DNA from: Litomosoides sigmodontis
Lineage: Eukaryota; Nematoda; Chromadorea; Rhabditida; Onchocercidae
DNA length: 64,000 bases
Reading direction: 5' to 3'
Assembly (NCBI GenBank): GCA_963070105.1
Contig: OY718803.1
Coordinates: 10,299,327 to 10,363,326, forward strand
A program made the position numbers and the translations under genes. Under the pieces are notes generated by a model. That model was not told the DNA's origin. It saw only the letters and a list, made by a program, of their open reading frames with translations, and searched no databases. Within the stretch, counting starts at the first letter, position 1. Every line of letters starts with the position of its first letter. This document shows positions 33,319 to 45,974 of this stretch, piece after piece.

Positions 33319-36300
33319 TCAATCACTGTCGCTACTAAATTTAATCGAATGAGAACTAGTGTCAATTTTCGTACCGCTACCGGTATAGGAACCACGTTTC
33401 TTCTTCGTTTTTTCATGACGAAATCCTTTGCCTTGTACATTTTTCATATCTTCATATGCTTTCCTGCCCCACTGGTCGTAAGTCTAAATAAAAGTACAAT
33501 ACCACTAAGTAAAATAAATATATTATAATGATTTCAAGCAATACATAAAGTGTCATTGCAAGCACGGGAACATTTCGACGGGGCAATGTCATAGAGACAG
33601 AGTACAACAGTGATGTCAATGATAAAACCACAATTACCACTTTCTTAACTAGATCATAAATAGCGAAAGCGGAGAAGGAATAAAACAGAAACTTCGAATT
33701 CGATCATATTTTATATTTTTCCTTGAGAAAAGAAAAAATGCTACATTAAAACTGTACCTTCATACGATACGAATTATCGCGAAATTTATCGTCCAACTCA
33801 TCCTTCGATGTCTTCACTCTACGAAATGGTTCTGTCTTCACAATCTACAATAATTTTAGGACCTTATAAATTCCCATTTCGAAAAACTACGGAATATTTA
33901 AATACAGTCAAACAGAAATCTGTCTAGACTATTTCATGAGCTATCACATTCAGGAGTTAAAAACTAGAAATGTTATGCTGCTAACAATCAAAGATACTAT
34001 ATAAACGTTAAAAAAGCGAAAATCCTCTTGCATACCTTCTGCTGCTTCCTGTTTCTTTTATCCATAACGTCTTGGTTATTACCCATTCTGTAATGCACAA
34101 AATAAAAAAGCATCTCTAGTCACACAAAAATAATCCTATACTTCTGCTGCCAGCTACATAAATCTCTACTGAAGGCGTCATCACAACCCAGTCATGACCA
34201 GCAGTCTAGTTAAAAATTAGAAGCAAACCTTATCTGCATATCGTCATTTTCATCCCTCACGTCTGCACTTTTGTCTTCCTTATTTGAATCGGCATTTTTT
34301 TGCGTCCGCTCTCTATTTTCATCCTGAAAAATTATATTTAAGATCAACCTAAACCAATTCTGCGAATTCCGACTTTACAGTTATTTATCGAAGTGAAAGC
34401 ATCTCCGGACTTTAAAGTTTAACAATACCTCTTTAGACCACATTGCTTTCATATTCTTAGAAGGTTTCCCTGAAGTATTATCAGCTTTCCTAAAAAAAGA
34501 TAGATGTAAGACAACCAAGACAAAATGTGATAACAAGCATGTCTGATTTGATAAGTTTAAAACAGCGATATGCCGATAGCAATTATAGGAAAATATGTAG
34601 CTCGTATGTGGAAAAGAAAACAAAGAAATTAAGGATATTTCCAGAAGCTGACCTTTTATTATTGTCTCTGCTACCACCATTTGATGAACCATCGGGTGCT
34701 TCCGCAATGCAAAGTGAATTTTCTGCGCATAAATTTTTAGCTTTCGGTTTTGAGGTGTCAGTCGATGAATAATCCATTTTACCTGATCCTGCTGCTGCAA
34801 ATTTCTGATGTTCCGTAAGCGCTTTCCTTGTGGAATTTATAACATCTGCAGATGTTTCTTTACTAGTTTTTAAAATTCCTTTCTCTGAAGTCCCATCACT
34901 ATCTGAGTTCGAACCTGATGAAATAGCTGAATCTCGTGTGGCGACAGATTTGCTATTTACATGTACTCCCGTCGCAGTCCGCTGCCGCAACTGCCTCAAA
35001 CCAGATCCATCGGACTCTGAATCAGATGAAGTTTCAGAATCCCTTATGGCAGAATGTTTAGAATTACTCGACGGCTTTGCAGTTCCTTGCTGATTCAAAC
35101 GCATCGGTGATATGACGGCCTTATTGGCAACGGAAACTTTCGTTTCAACAGTATCAGCTCCAACATCGTCAGACGAACTATCATCAGAAGAGCTATCGTC
35201 CATTATTTCTTGTTTCCCTTCCACTTCCTGCCCGCCTGACCGCTGATTCCCAGTTGGTTTTTCAGGAAAAACTGCTTTGGAATCCGAAGATGAATTGGAA
35301 GACGAACTCTGCTTGATCTTTGACTGAGTGACCACCCGTTGCGATGCTTTCTTTGACTCTTGTATTTTGCTACCACTGTCGGAATCAGAAGACGATGTAT
35401 CCTCATCTGCAACGGTCTTATTTCCAGCTGCTCTTGTTGTTATACTATTCTTAGCTGTCTCATTACATTCTTCATTCCTTGACTTACTTTTCATATCAAG
35501 TTTACCATTTACGACAGTACTACATTTTTGTTGAGTCTTTTTTGCCAACTTCACTGCACCACTACTATCGCTGTCAGTAGAACCCGACGAACTTGTATCT
35601 ACTGCTTTCTCCTGAGTAAGTCCTGTCTTTTGGTGAGCCTGAAACTTCCGTTTTTTAGCTGGTGTTTCATCGACTTCACTTTCGGAATCTGAACTACTGT
35701 CATCCACGTCGTTTATAGTTAGAGACTTCCTAGCTGACGTAGCAGCTATTTTAGACATTTTAATCAGTTCGCCAGAGGTTTTCTTATCTAAACTTCCATC
35801 ATCGTTCTTTAGTTTCTCCCCTTGCTGCATTACAAGGGATTCACTTACGCTTTGCTTTCCTAATGACTTCACAATTTCGCCCGTATCATCCTCGCTAGTA
35901 TCACTATCAGACGAACTTTCAGATAACGTGTTTTTTATATTCTCATTTGCTGTCGCAAGCGATGATTTCCCCGGATTTTTTGGTCGCTGCAATGGCATCA
36001 AACACTTCGCCTTTTCATCATCATCGCTACTAGAACTACTATCAGATGAGCTTCCTAATTTCCTTGTAGATGTTGCATTTTTTAAATTAGCGTTGGGAAC
36101 TGCTTTTCCGGTGACTTTTCTTTGCACTGCCAACCGTAAATCCTTCTTCGAATCCCCATCACTACTAGAAGTAGTGTCACATGAACTATCAAATGCTTTA
36201 TTTACAGCATTTTTCAAATCACCACTTCGCGTAACTGGAACTTTTCCTTGCGCTGACGTCCTTAAATTCTCATTTTTTTTATTGTCATCATTGCTACTGG

Positions 36301-39300
36301 AAGTACTGTCAGAAGAACTCCCTGGTTTCTTTGTAGTAGGAGCATTTTTTAAAATGGTGGATGGCGTAGTTGGAACTGCTTTTCCATGAACTTTTCGCTG
36401 CACTTCCATCCGCAAGCCTTTTCTCGTATCCTCATCACTATTAGAAGTGCTGTCAGATGAACTTTCAGATGATTTTCTTACGGAAACAGAACTTTTTACA
36501 CCACTATTTCGTGTAACTGGAACTGTTTTCTCTGAAACTTTTCCTTGCGCTGATGGCCTGAAACTCTCATTTGCATTACCATCATCATCGCTGCTCGAAG
36601 TACTGTCCGATGAGCTCCCCGGTTTCTTTGTAGTAGGCGCATTTTTTAAAATGGTGGATGGCGTAGTTGGAACTGCTTTTCCATGAACTTTTCGTTGCAC
36701 TTCCACTCGCAAGCCTTTTCTCGTATCCTCATCACTATTAGAAGTGCTGTCAGACGAACTTTCGGATGATTTTCTTACGGTAGCAGCACTTTTCACACCA
36801 CCATTTCGAGAAATTGGAATTGTTTTCTCTGAAGCTTTTGCTTGCGCTGATAGCCTGAAACTCTCATTTGCATTATCATCATCATCGCTGCTGGAAGTAC
36901 TGTCGGATGAGCTCCCTGCTTTCTTCGCACGAGGTGCATTTTTTAAGTTGGCGCATGGCGTGGTTGGAACTACTTTTCCAGGAACCATTTGCGCTGCTGA
37001 ATGCAAACTATTCTTCGAGTCGTCATCACTACTAGAAGTACTATCAGATGAACTTATTAGTTTCTTTGTAACAGTTGCATTTTTGACGGTTGGCGTGGTT
37101 GGAGTTGCTTTTCCTGGAATTTTCATTTGCACTGCTAACTGCAAACCATTCTTCTTAGCATCCTCATCACTACTAGAAGTACTGTCAGATAAACTTTTAG
37201 ATGATTTTCTTATATGAGCTGAACTTTTCATATCACTATTTCCCGCAACTGGAACTTTTCTTTGCATTGGTGCCCTCAAATTCTCATTTATTTTACCGCC
37301 ATCGCTGCTACTGGAAGTACTGTCAGACGAACTCCCTGATTTCTTTGTAGTAGGTGCATTTTTTAAATTGGCAGATGGCGTGGTTGAAACTGTTTTTCTA
37401 AGAACTTTTCTTTGCACTTCCAATTGTAAGCCTTTTCCGGTATCCCCATCGCTGTTGGAAGTGCTGTCAGATGAACCTTCAGACAGTTTTTTCGTAGGGA
37501 TCATCACATTTTTTAAATTGCCACTTAGCGGAACTGTTTTCTCCGATACCTTTCCTTGTCCTGACCTCATATCTTTCGGTGGATCCTCATCACTACTAGA
37601 AGAACTGTCAGATGTGCTTTCAGATGGCTTTTTTACGAAAGAAACACTTTTTAAATCACTATTTCGTGTAACTGGAATTGTTTTTTCCGAAACTTTTCCT
37701 TGAACTGACGGCCTGAAACTATCGTTGGCATTAACGTCACTGTCGCTGCTGGAAGTGCTGTCGGATGAACTGCCCTGTATCTTTCTACGAGACGCATCTT
37801 TTGGCGTAGTTGGAACTACTTTTCCAAGAGCTTTTCTTTGCACTGCTAACCGCATATCATTCTTATTCGTATCCTCATCACTACTGGAAGTACTGTCAGA
37901 TGAGCTTTCACGTGGTTTTTTCCCAAAAGCAGAACCTTCGCCATATCTTGCAATTGGAACGTTTCTTTGCACCGGCATCCTCGAATTCTTCTTTGCATTA
38001 TCGTCACTATCGCTACTGGAAGTACTATCGGATGAACTGCCTGGTTTCCTTGTATGAGGCGCATTTTTTAAGTCGGCGCTTGGCGTGGTCGGAACTACTT
38101 TTCCAGGAGCTTTCCTTTGCACGGCTAACGACAAATCCTTGTTCGCATTCTCATCGCTACTAGAAGTGCTATCGGATGAACTATCAGATGGTTTTTTTGC
38201 AGGAGCACTTTTTAACTCATTTCGTATAACTGGAACTGTTTTCTCTCGAAGTTTTCCTTGCACTGACGGCCTCAAACTCTCATTTGCAACATCATCACTG
38301 CTGCTGGAAGTGCTGTCAACATTTTCAGATTTTTTCGCAGGAGTTGCATTTTTCAGGTTCGCTTTTAGTGCAACTGAAGATGCTTTTTTAAGACTCCTTT
38401 CTTTCACACCCGCATCTACATCATTATCACTACTGGTCGTGCTGTCGGACGAACTTCCGGGAGCAGCACTGTTCTTCAAATTAGCATTTAACTCAATCCT
38501 CGCTTTCGCATTATCAGGAGGCACGTGAACTTCAACAGACTTCGCATTTCTTTTCGATGAGGTCAAATCCCTGGATTTAGACGATTTCGCTTGTACCTTT
38601 TTATTTCCAAACTGCCTCTAAAAACAATTTTCAAAAAATTGCATGAAAATTTTTTTTTATAAAACTGAATACATAAGATCGGAATTCGAAATAATCACAT
38701 CAATAAATATTTTTAGTCTATTTTTTTTAATTTTTTGAAATTTTTTTAAAAAATAAGTCAACGTTTTAAAAGCAAAAGTTTCCGAAAATTTAAAAAAAAA
38801 AGGTTTCTAACCAATGATACTTTTTTGCTGTCATCACTGCTAGATAATGATGAGGTTCTAACACTCGGTTGATTTGTTGGTTGACCTACTTTGCCCTTCA
38901 TCTGTAAAGACTCTCTTGGTGAATCAAACGCTTTAAAACTCAAAAAAAGGTGTTTTAAAGGATAATGAACTCAATTATGTCACTTTATCAGTAGCTCAGC
39001 GCGACCGTAATTGCGGCCAGTTGAGCGACGGTATGATTTAAGGCACCGCTTAAACTATAACGGCACTAGCCGTCTAGTTCTGATGCGCCTAAATGAATTC
39101 CACCAATTCAGGATCTCAAAAGCAAGGAAATGCGCTCACACCATAAATTCTGTTCCCTACTTTATGAAGGAAAGGCAAAACTAAGCCGGATATCTGAATC
39201 AGATCTTACAGATAATGATGAAGGGGCAGACTGCTTCGTTCCAGTACCAGTGATTAATTTTGCCTGAAATTAGCTTTAGTATATATCACGTCCCAGCCAA

Positions 39301-39989
39301 CAAGCGAATAGACATGTCCTGTCAAAAAAAAAGTGAAAGTATTACAAGCAGTTTAATTAACTCCAACTTTAAAAATTTAATACTAACTTGAACAATATCC
39401 CAAAAAAATTTCTGGAACAACTCAGCACGAATGATTTTAGCGATAAGTAGTGCCGATGAACATAACAATCAAGTATGTTACTTAAACAGTACTATGGTTC
39501 CAGAAGTTAAATACAACTCTTATTTTGGTCAAACAGAAAACTCATATATAAAAAACTACCGCTGCTTGCTTGGTTGGATGATCACTATCTGAGCTGTCAC
39601 TCGAATCATCTATTTCATGCTGCCTTAAAGCCTTTTTAACAACCGGTGGGCTACTGATAATGCCACTCGCACCACGCTTTCGACAAACAATTTCATTATA
39701 CTCCTTTACAACTTCTTTTAGTGGCTTGAAATGACCAGATGATCGCTGGAAAGTTACCACGTCTGTACTGGTTAAACAATAAAAAATAAAGTCGCAAACA
39801 AAAAACAAAAATTTAAGACTAATCATCGCCAAAATCTGAATTCAGTAACAACAGTTTAAGAGATACCCGTCTTTTTTCTAATTCATCTCTTCGTTGTGCG
39901 CTGAATACTTTGTTCACCAATTTTGGTTCTTCTTTGATAAGGTGATCGTAAAATAACACGTCGAAATCGATTACAGGTGATTCCGTCAT
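33319..39989 (-). CDS. NOLC1: Nopp140, second copy (assembly duplicate)
   Basis: Identical ten-exon structure at offset 13,829, start codon at 39989 and stop at 33319, encoding the same 1,622 residues as 19490-26160. This copy, unlike the first, is joined to its real upstream flank (40130 onward), so it is the better one for promoter study. Confidence 0.87.
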
Positions 39990-40129
39990 AGCATATGATT
40001 CCTGAAAATTTAATAGAGATCGATAGGAAAAGGTCTACAACGACGAGCTAGCCATAATCACGAACTATGTTTATTCCTGCTACGCTTTGAAAGTACAAAA
40101 TCATAAACACTCTGATATTCCTCTGAACA

Positions 40130-41200
40130 AGTAAAAATTGACGGACCACACAAAATGAAATCTAATTAACTCTACAAGAATGCTGATGGACAATGAAGAT
40201 CAGCAGAAGCAGCCAGTCCGATGAAAAGTAATAACAATGAAAAAAAAGGAGAGATCAGACACATTTTTGTGTAAAACGCATCACCAGCAATTATGTTTAA
40301 TGTTTAAAGCTAAGAGGAGTTGAGGTGAAGTAAGCTGCCATAGATGTTATTTCTATAAACCTCTAATTACGAAAATATTGGAATTTAGGAATGGAAAAGC
40401 CAACAACAACAATGAATGTTAAGCTCAATCTCAAAACAATACGAGCGACCCCGACCGCTTCCCAAAACCGCTACGCAAAACGCTGTGCCACTTTCAACAG
40501 TATTATGACACTGCAGCGATATCTCTATGCAATAAATCTATCCCATATTGTTACATTTTTGCTAATTTCTTGCTTGTAGAAGAGTTCCTCATTGTGTGCT
40601 TGTTTTTTTTTTTTTTAAACGAAAATTCGAAAAAATTGCAGAAATAACTGAAATATCAAATTTTTATTTTGTATGATACAGAAATAGTCCTAGCATTAAG
40701 TACGCGAAACAGTCCATTAGCCTTTATTTAAATCACTGGAAAACATTTTTAATCTAGGAAATGTTTTTTTGTTAGAAATTCATCCGGTCGATTTGCATAC
40801 GATCAACACGTAATAATGTCAAAAATTTTTTTGAATGTTGCTGCAATAGAAGTACATCTTCTTTTTTTGCAAAATTTTATTCATGCAAACGAATATCATT
40901 CTAATTGATAATAAATTTCTTCGAATGTACAATAAATTAAACGAAAAACAAACAAAAGCTGTTAACAAAGATTATAAAACGAATTGAAAGAGCCATGGTA
41001 GGAAGAATTTCTTGTGCGGCTGTGCAACTAATAATTTAAATTTGGCAATAATCGTCTCCAATTTCGAAAACGCTCGATAAGATTGCTTTTGAAATGCGTA
41101 CATTTATTCGCTTCATTCTGCAACAAATGAAATAATGAAAAAACGGAAGTTCTTTTTTTTGTTATGAAATTGAATGCCCTAAAACGCCCTAAAACGTCTG
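40130..41200. other. Intergenic: Nopp140 5' flank and GTPase 3' flank
   Basis: AT-rich. A 62-codon plus-strand ORF (40391-40579) has no splice context or recognisable motif. Candidate AATAAA signals for the GTPase gene on the minus strand are at 41103-41108 and 40876-40881. The Nopp140 promoter presumably lies close to 40000-40300, but no TATA or other box stands out. Confidence 0.5.
41103..41108 (-). terminator. Candidate poly(A) signal of the RGK-like gene
   Basis: AATAAA on the minus strand about 95 bases past the stop codon at 41201, the closest of several. Confidence 0.5.
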
Positions 41201-44200
41201 TTAGAATGATTTACGAATGTTTTTTTCTATTTCAATTAAAAGCTCCTCACTAGGCCAGAAAATTTCCAAGTTCGACAAGTTTCGGCCGCCATCGAGAGCC
41301 TCAAATAGATGAGTGATGTGTGGTGAGGAAATGTCTCGTTCCATCGTTCACCCTTGACCTTTTAAAGTGACCCTAGCGTTTTTACAGTGTACGAAGTGGT
41401 ATACCTCATTAATGTCACCCATCTGTTGTCGCCTTCTTCTTGAATACCTTCGAATGGCAGCTCTGAAATCATTTGATTCTTCCACCACTTCTCCATCGCT
41501 GCTGCTCATTTTATTAGGCTAAAAACAAAAGCACTGAAATTTTTGCTTCCAATTAGTCCGTGCAATTGAGTGCGTGAAGAAAAATGAAAATTTGAAAAAA
41601 GTTCAAGTTAAGTAAATTAGTTAAGAAAATTGAAGCATTAGAAGTAATTTTCAAAATACACTACGAAACACTCGGTAGAGTGCATTAATTAAAAAATTTT
41701 TTTATAATTAAATTTTGCAAATTCAATTTCATATCACATATAGTTTCGTTGGCTTTTTTTTTGCTATCTAACTTCACAATAAAAATATTTGATTTTGCGA
41801 AATGCTAAATAGAATAGTTTTCAAACAAACTTTGACATCATCGGAAACATCGAGAGCATCCGATTTCAATGATTGTTTGATTTCAGCAATAAGTCCAACC
41901 AAAAGATCGTCAACGTCCAAGTTTAACGCAACTGATACGTCGTAATGCGCAAAGCCGTATGTCATTGCTGCATTTTTTGCATCTAAAAGTCATTTAGTGA
42001 CGAACGTGAAGCGTAAGAAAAACGTGTCAGTTGATGAAAAATGTATCAGATGAAAACGTGAGAACAGTCATTCTTCAGCTTTTTTGGTTGATCAAAATAG
42101 AAGCATAAAATAAGAAGCTAATGATGATCAAGTTAATCTAATAAAAGTAACTTACCTGTTTTACTAACAGCACGTTTTCGCTCCAAATCAACTTTATTAG
42201 CAGCCATAACGACAGGTCTATGACGTGCTGATGTTGATTCACGTAAACAATCAATAACATTCATGACTTCTTTGAAGGAACTTTTCGAATCGATACTGTA
42301 CAGTAGCAAGTAAATGTCCGCCTTGGCATCCAGCCAGCTATTATTCTAAACAATGATAAGATTCACTGATAAGTTATCAGTGAGTAACAGTAATGATAAT
42401 ATTACTCCTTCTTTCTGCCGAACTTTTTCCATCATTAATGTTACCTTTTAGGGATGGTTTACTTTGAATTACACTCATTGATCGTATATTTTTATTTTAT
42501 CTATCACAATTTAATCAAAGCTATATGCTTCACGTACGTGAAGTAAAAATTCAATTACATATTAAATAACTTACATTGCTCAAGTCAACTTCATGAAATG
42601 TTAACTCGCTTTCCTTACCACCAATTATAATTGATACTGTATTATCAACTTGCTCTATAAAATATTCTTTTTTCTCCTTTTTGTAAAACAGAAATGAAAC
42701 CAAAGATTTTTTACCTTACTTTTTTATCTAAATAATCTAAAAAAAAAAAGAATTGAAGTGAGAAATTTTCAAGCGAAAAAGCCAAATTGCTAATATGTAA
42801 GTGATATGATAAATTGATGTTTCACCGGCAAATGTGGAAATTTGCAAAAGAAAACGAAAATTATTACAACAACATATACCTATATCAGTAGCATAGGTAT
42901 TTCGATGATCCGACGTCATGAACTGTCCAATTAGAGCGGTTTTTCCTACACCTGTTGAACCGAGCACGTATATCTGCAATGCCACATCATCAAAAGTTTG
43001 ACCGCTTAACAGGTCATTGATCAGTGATATAACAGCATTTGATGTGACAGCGCTGTTATATGTGGAAAAAGTTACTTTTGATCACAGTCAATTCCAATTT
43101 CACGCTGACAAACGCAACAATGTCGTTTCAAATCGACTAACCCAAACAGACTTTATTAAAAAGTAATTTTGTAAAAAATTTTCAAAAACGGTTAGATTGG
43201 ACAAAATATCGGAGTCAGATTTTGCATAGCTAAGCATACGTCATAAAAGCCAGCACTCGTTGACGGTTGATTATTTTCATCTTTTTCATTGCTAGCAAAA
43301 GGTACGATATTATCATCTGACGTTGACTGTGAGCTATTTGAATCACTTGATGAAGCAGATCGATCAACCTTTCGTGCTTCTAAAACTCACACTCAAAATA
43401 ACAAATTGATGAAAAAAAAATTTTTCATTCAATTAATCTCATAAATAACAGGTCCTTTTTTGAAAAACAAAAATGCCACCTCACTCAAATTTCTTCATTT
43501 AATTTTAGCGAAAAAACAACAACAACAACAACATTTCGATTAATTTGTATTTAAAAATATTTTGTCAATTGTGATCTTCTTAATTAAAGTAATCTAAAAT
43601 TTGAAAATTTCTACAAATCAGTATAGCTTGCTAAAACAATAGTGTAAAAGGAATAAATTAGTGTTTAATTTTACCTCGCTTATGACTGGAAGGACTTTTA
43701 AGGCGAAATGAATCACCCCGGCTAACAACCGTACCCTTCTCATCAATGTTGAATTCACGCACTCGAGTGTAATCGTCGGAATCTATCAGACTGAGAAAGC
43801 GTTCCTCCACCACACTTGTCTTAGGTTTTGGCCAAACATCTGTTCGTGCTACATCCAACGGTCGATATCTACGAGAGGGAAAAGCAAAAAATGAACTAAA
43901 AGAAACATGAAGTGTGATGATTGAAATTGCAAAACGAACTGTGATGACGTTGGGACAAATTTCGTCGGTTATACACCGGCGAAATACCACGTCTCCTTTG
44001 ACGTATTCAAGCGGAGAGATTCAGATGATGATGGATGTTAATTAATGAGATGGAGCAAAGACGTCATTCAATAGTGATTGCTTGTTAGGAAGTATTTTTT
44101 GAAAAAAGCTAAAATATTTTTGTAAAAAAAAGAATGAAAACCATGCTCACAAGTAAGCTCATTAATTTAGTTTGATGAAGAATGTTTTTATGAAATAAAT

Positions 44201-45974
44201 TTTAAAAATATTTCAAAACCAAATTTCGCACAAAAAAATTCATTTCATTTCATATCAGTTTGGCGAATCAATAAATATGTATTGAATTACTTGTAATTGC
44301 TAGAAGATGTTCCTACGATATTACGAAAAAATTTATGCAAAACTTTTTCAAAATTTAAAATGGAAATGGTGTTAAAGCGTGCATCGTTAGCTTTTTCATG
44401 TATTAATTAAGCATTTTGATGTAAAATTTGCCAAATTAAATTTTTGGAGTGTAATTTTTTGCTTCACTGATTTATTAGTATGTTATCACCTATGAGATCT
44501 TTAAAAGTTAAAGTTCAATTATAAGCAACGTTCAAATTACTAAAGCTCACACCTCTAATCGTTCTATTTTAAAAATCGTATTTTAAGAAACAAAATATAA
44601 TTAAATTTTATTCCTTCGTTTTTTTTTTAATTCGTTCTAATCTTGTTTTCTCACTTAAAGTTTCACAAATACAACATTGGCAAAAATTAAACTAAAAGTT
44701 CATAAACTTTCGACGTATTACGTCAGTTAGAGCTTATTTTTCACTTCACCAGATGAATGCAAAGCTGCAAAACAACATGTCACTAATCAGTCGCGTAGTG
44801 GAAGATTAATTTTGTCAGAACTAAAAAAAAAAAAAGAAAAGAAAAGAAAATATGAAAAGAAGAAAATGAAGGAGCAGAAATTTGCAGGAAATTTGAAAAT
44901 TTCAACATCTGGAAAATTCGGTAACAAATATGCCAGTTAATAAGAAGGGAAGAACGTCCGTTCTTCTCAGTTCATTCGACAAAATTCAAATTAAGTCATT
45001 GTAAATGAGTGTGGAGCATTCAAATTTTAAAATGCTAGGGAGCGATGAAAGGTATCATCCCCTGTTTTGGCTTCCTTTGTCAAGAAGCATTAAAATGCTG
45101 CTTAAACTTCTCCACTCATTTGATTATCTGATTGATAGGTGCTGCAGAAGGCTTTCAAAGGAAGGAATAAAATAGGAGGAGAAGTGTAAGGTCTGTAATT
45201 TAAGAGATTGAAATCCATCGGTGAGATCAAAAGAAATATCATCAACTGTATTGATTGTTGAAAGTTTCACTTCTTCATCAAATTTTTGAAAATTTCAATT
45301 TTTAAAATTTTTTCAAAAATGAAAAAAAAAGCCGAGATTTTTTGTTCAGCAAATGAATAGCGAAAAGTCATTAATTCATGCAAAACTAAGTTGTTATGCA
45401 GTCCAGCACGACTATTTGCGTTACAGTTCGAAAAAGAAAAAATATTTTCTGAATCAATAAGATGCAACTCTGAAGAATGCTTCAGTTTACGTGTAATTCT
45501 AAATGTTTTGTTTAATTGCAATTAAGCAGTTATTATCGAACGACGAGCAGGTAGGCGTAAAACGTCTGCGGCAAAACGCATTAATTATAATAAATACGCT
45601 TTCGTAGAAATCGAAATTATAACTAAAGTATAACTAATAGGTTATGAGGTCAAAATAAGTTAAAGTAAGACCTTTATTGAATATACGTAAAAGAATGCTT
45701 GCTATTTATTTTCGAAGTTGCAAATTTCACATATCCAATATCACACGTTTACTTAAATCGTGAATTTTTAACTTGTCAGAACCTTTCCATGTCAATATGG
45801 AATGTATGAGAGTAAAGGAAACCTTGGATGCAAAGTGGAATATCGAGAAATATTAGGCGTTGAGCGTCTTCTTTCCTGCACCCGTTGCGCTTCATCATCA
45901 AATGCGTGACGTCTAACGTTAATCGATGCGTGCGGTCGATGTCTGAACGACTGTGAACGTAACGGTTGATTCAT
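41201..45974 (-). CDS. RGK-type (Rad/Gem/Rem-like) atypical small GTPase
   Basis: Exons (minus): 45974-45823, 43868-43675, 43379-43240, 42973-42880, 42654-42575, 42345-42156, 41982-41831, 41518-41405 and 41299-41201; 404 residues with all phases matching. G1 P-loop GSTGVGKT is at 167-174 and G4 NKVD at 270-273. The G3 DxxG is replaced (DLSN, 217-220), so the catalytic Gln is missing, and G5 is DVSVAL instead of ETSA. The N-terminal extension carries ERRRSTP and an EFN..GTVVSRGDSFR segment. The C-terminus is basic (RRYSRRRR) then NLSNLEIF, with no CaaX box. Extensions at both ends, a degenerate G3 and no prenylation are RGK traits. RGK proteins inhibit voltage-gated calcium channels and remodel cytoskeleton; that role is inferred by family. 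The exon 4 start is uncertain: the frame stays open about 100 bases further upstream. Phase-matched exons further 5' suggest a longer isoform (see 53660-54677). Confidence 0.75.
43869..45822 (-). other. Long first intron of core GTPase model
   Basis: About 1.95 kb between GTTTCC donor and CTCGTAG acceptor, AT-rich, with an A-rich purine run at 44823-44880. No supported exon inside; a short CpG-bearing stretch at 45540-45600 contains a PuG-like CAG but no usable frame. Confidence 0.55.

Larger units (their letters stand above)
26501..40129. repeat. Copy 2 of the 13,629-bp block (probable unmerged contig overlap)
   Basis: Begins immediately after the N run with the bases found at 12672 and runs in step with copy 1, offset 13,829, to 40129. 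There the sequence continues beyond the point where copy 1 stopped at the gap. I saw no mismatch in coding exons, introns or poly-A/T runs. A true tandem duplication would not be expected to have both breakpoints exactly at contig ends or to keep AT-rich introns identical, so the likely real genome has one copy. Confidence 0.95.

Noticed and set aside
12672..40129. Genuine segmental tandem duplication of three genes
   Set aside because: Both breakpoints coincide with the gap and no divergence was seen even in introns; contig overlap explains all of it.
40391..40579. 62-codon ORF MEKPTTTMNV... as a small gene
   Set aside because: No splice context, no motif and weak codon bias in an AT-rich intergenic region.
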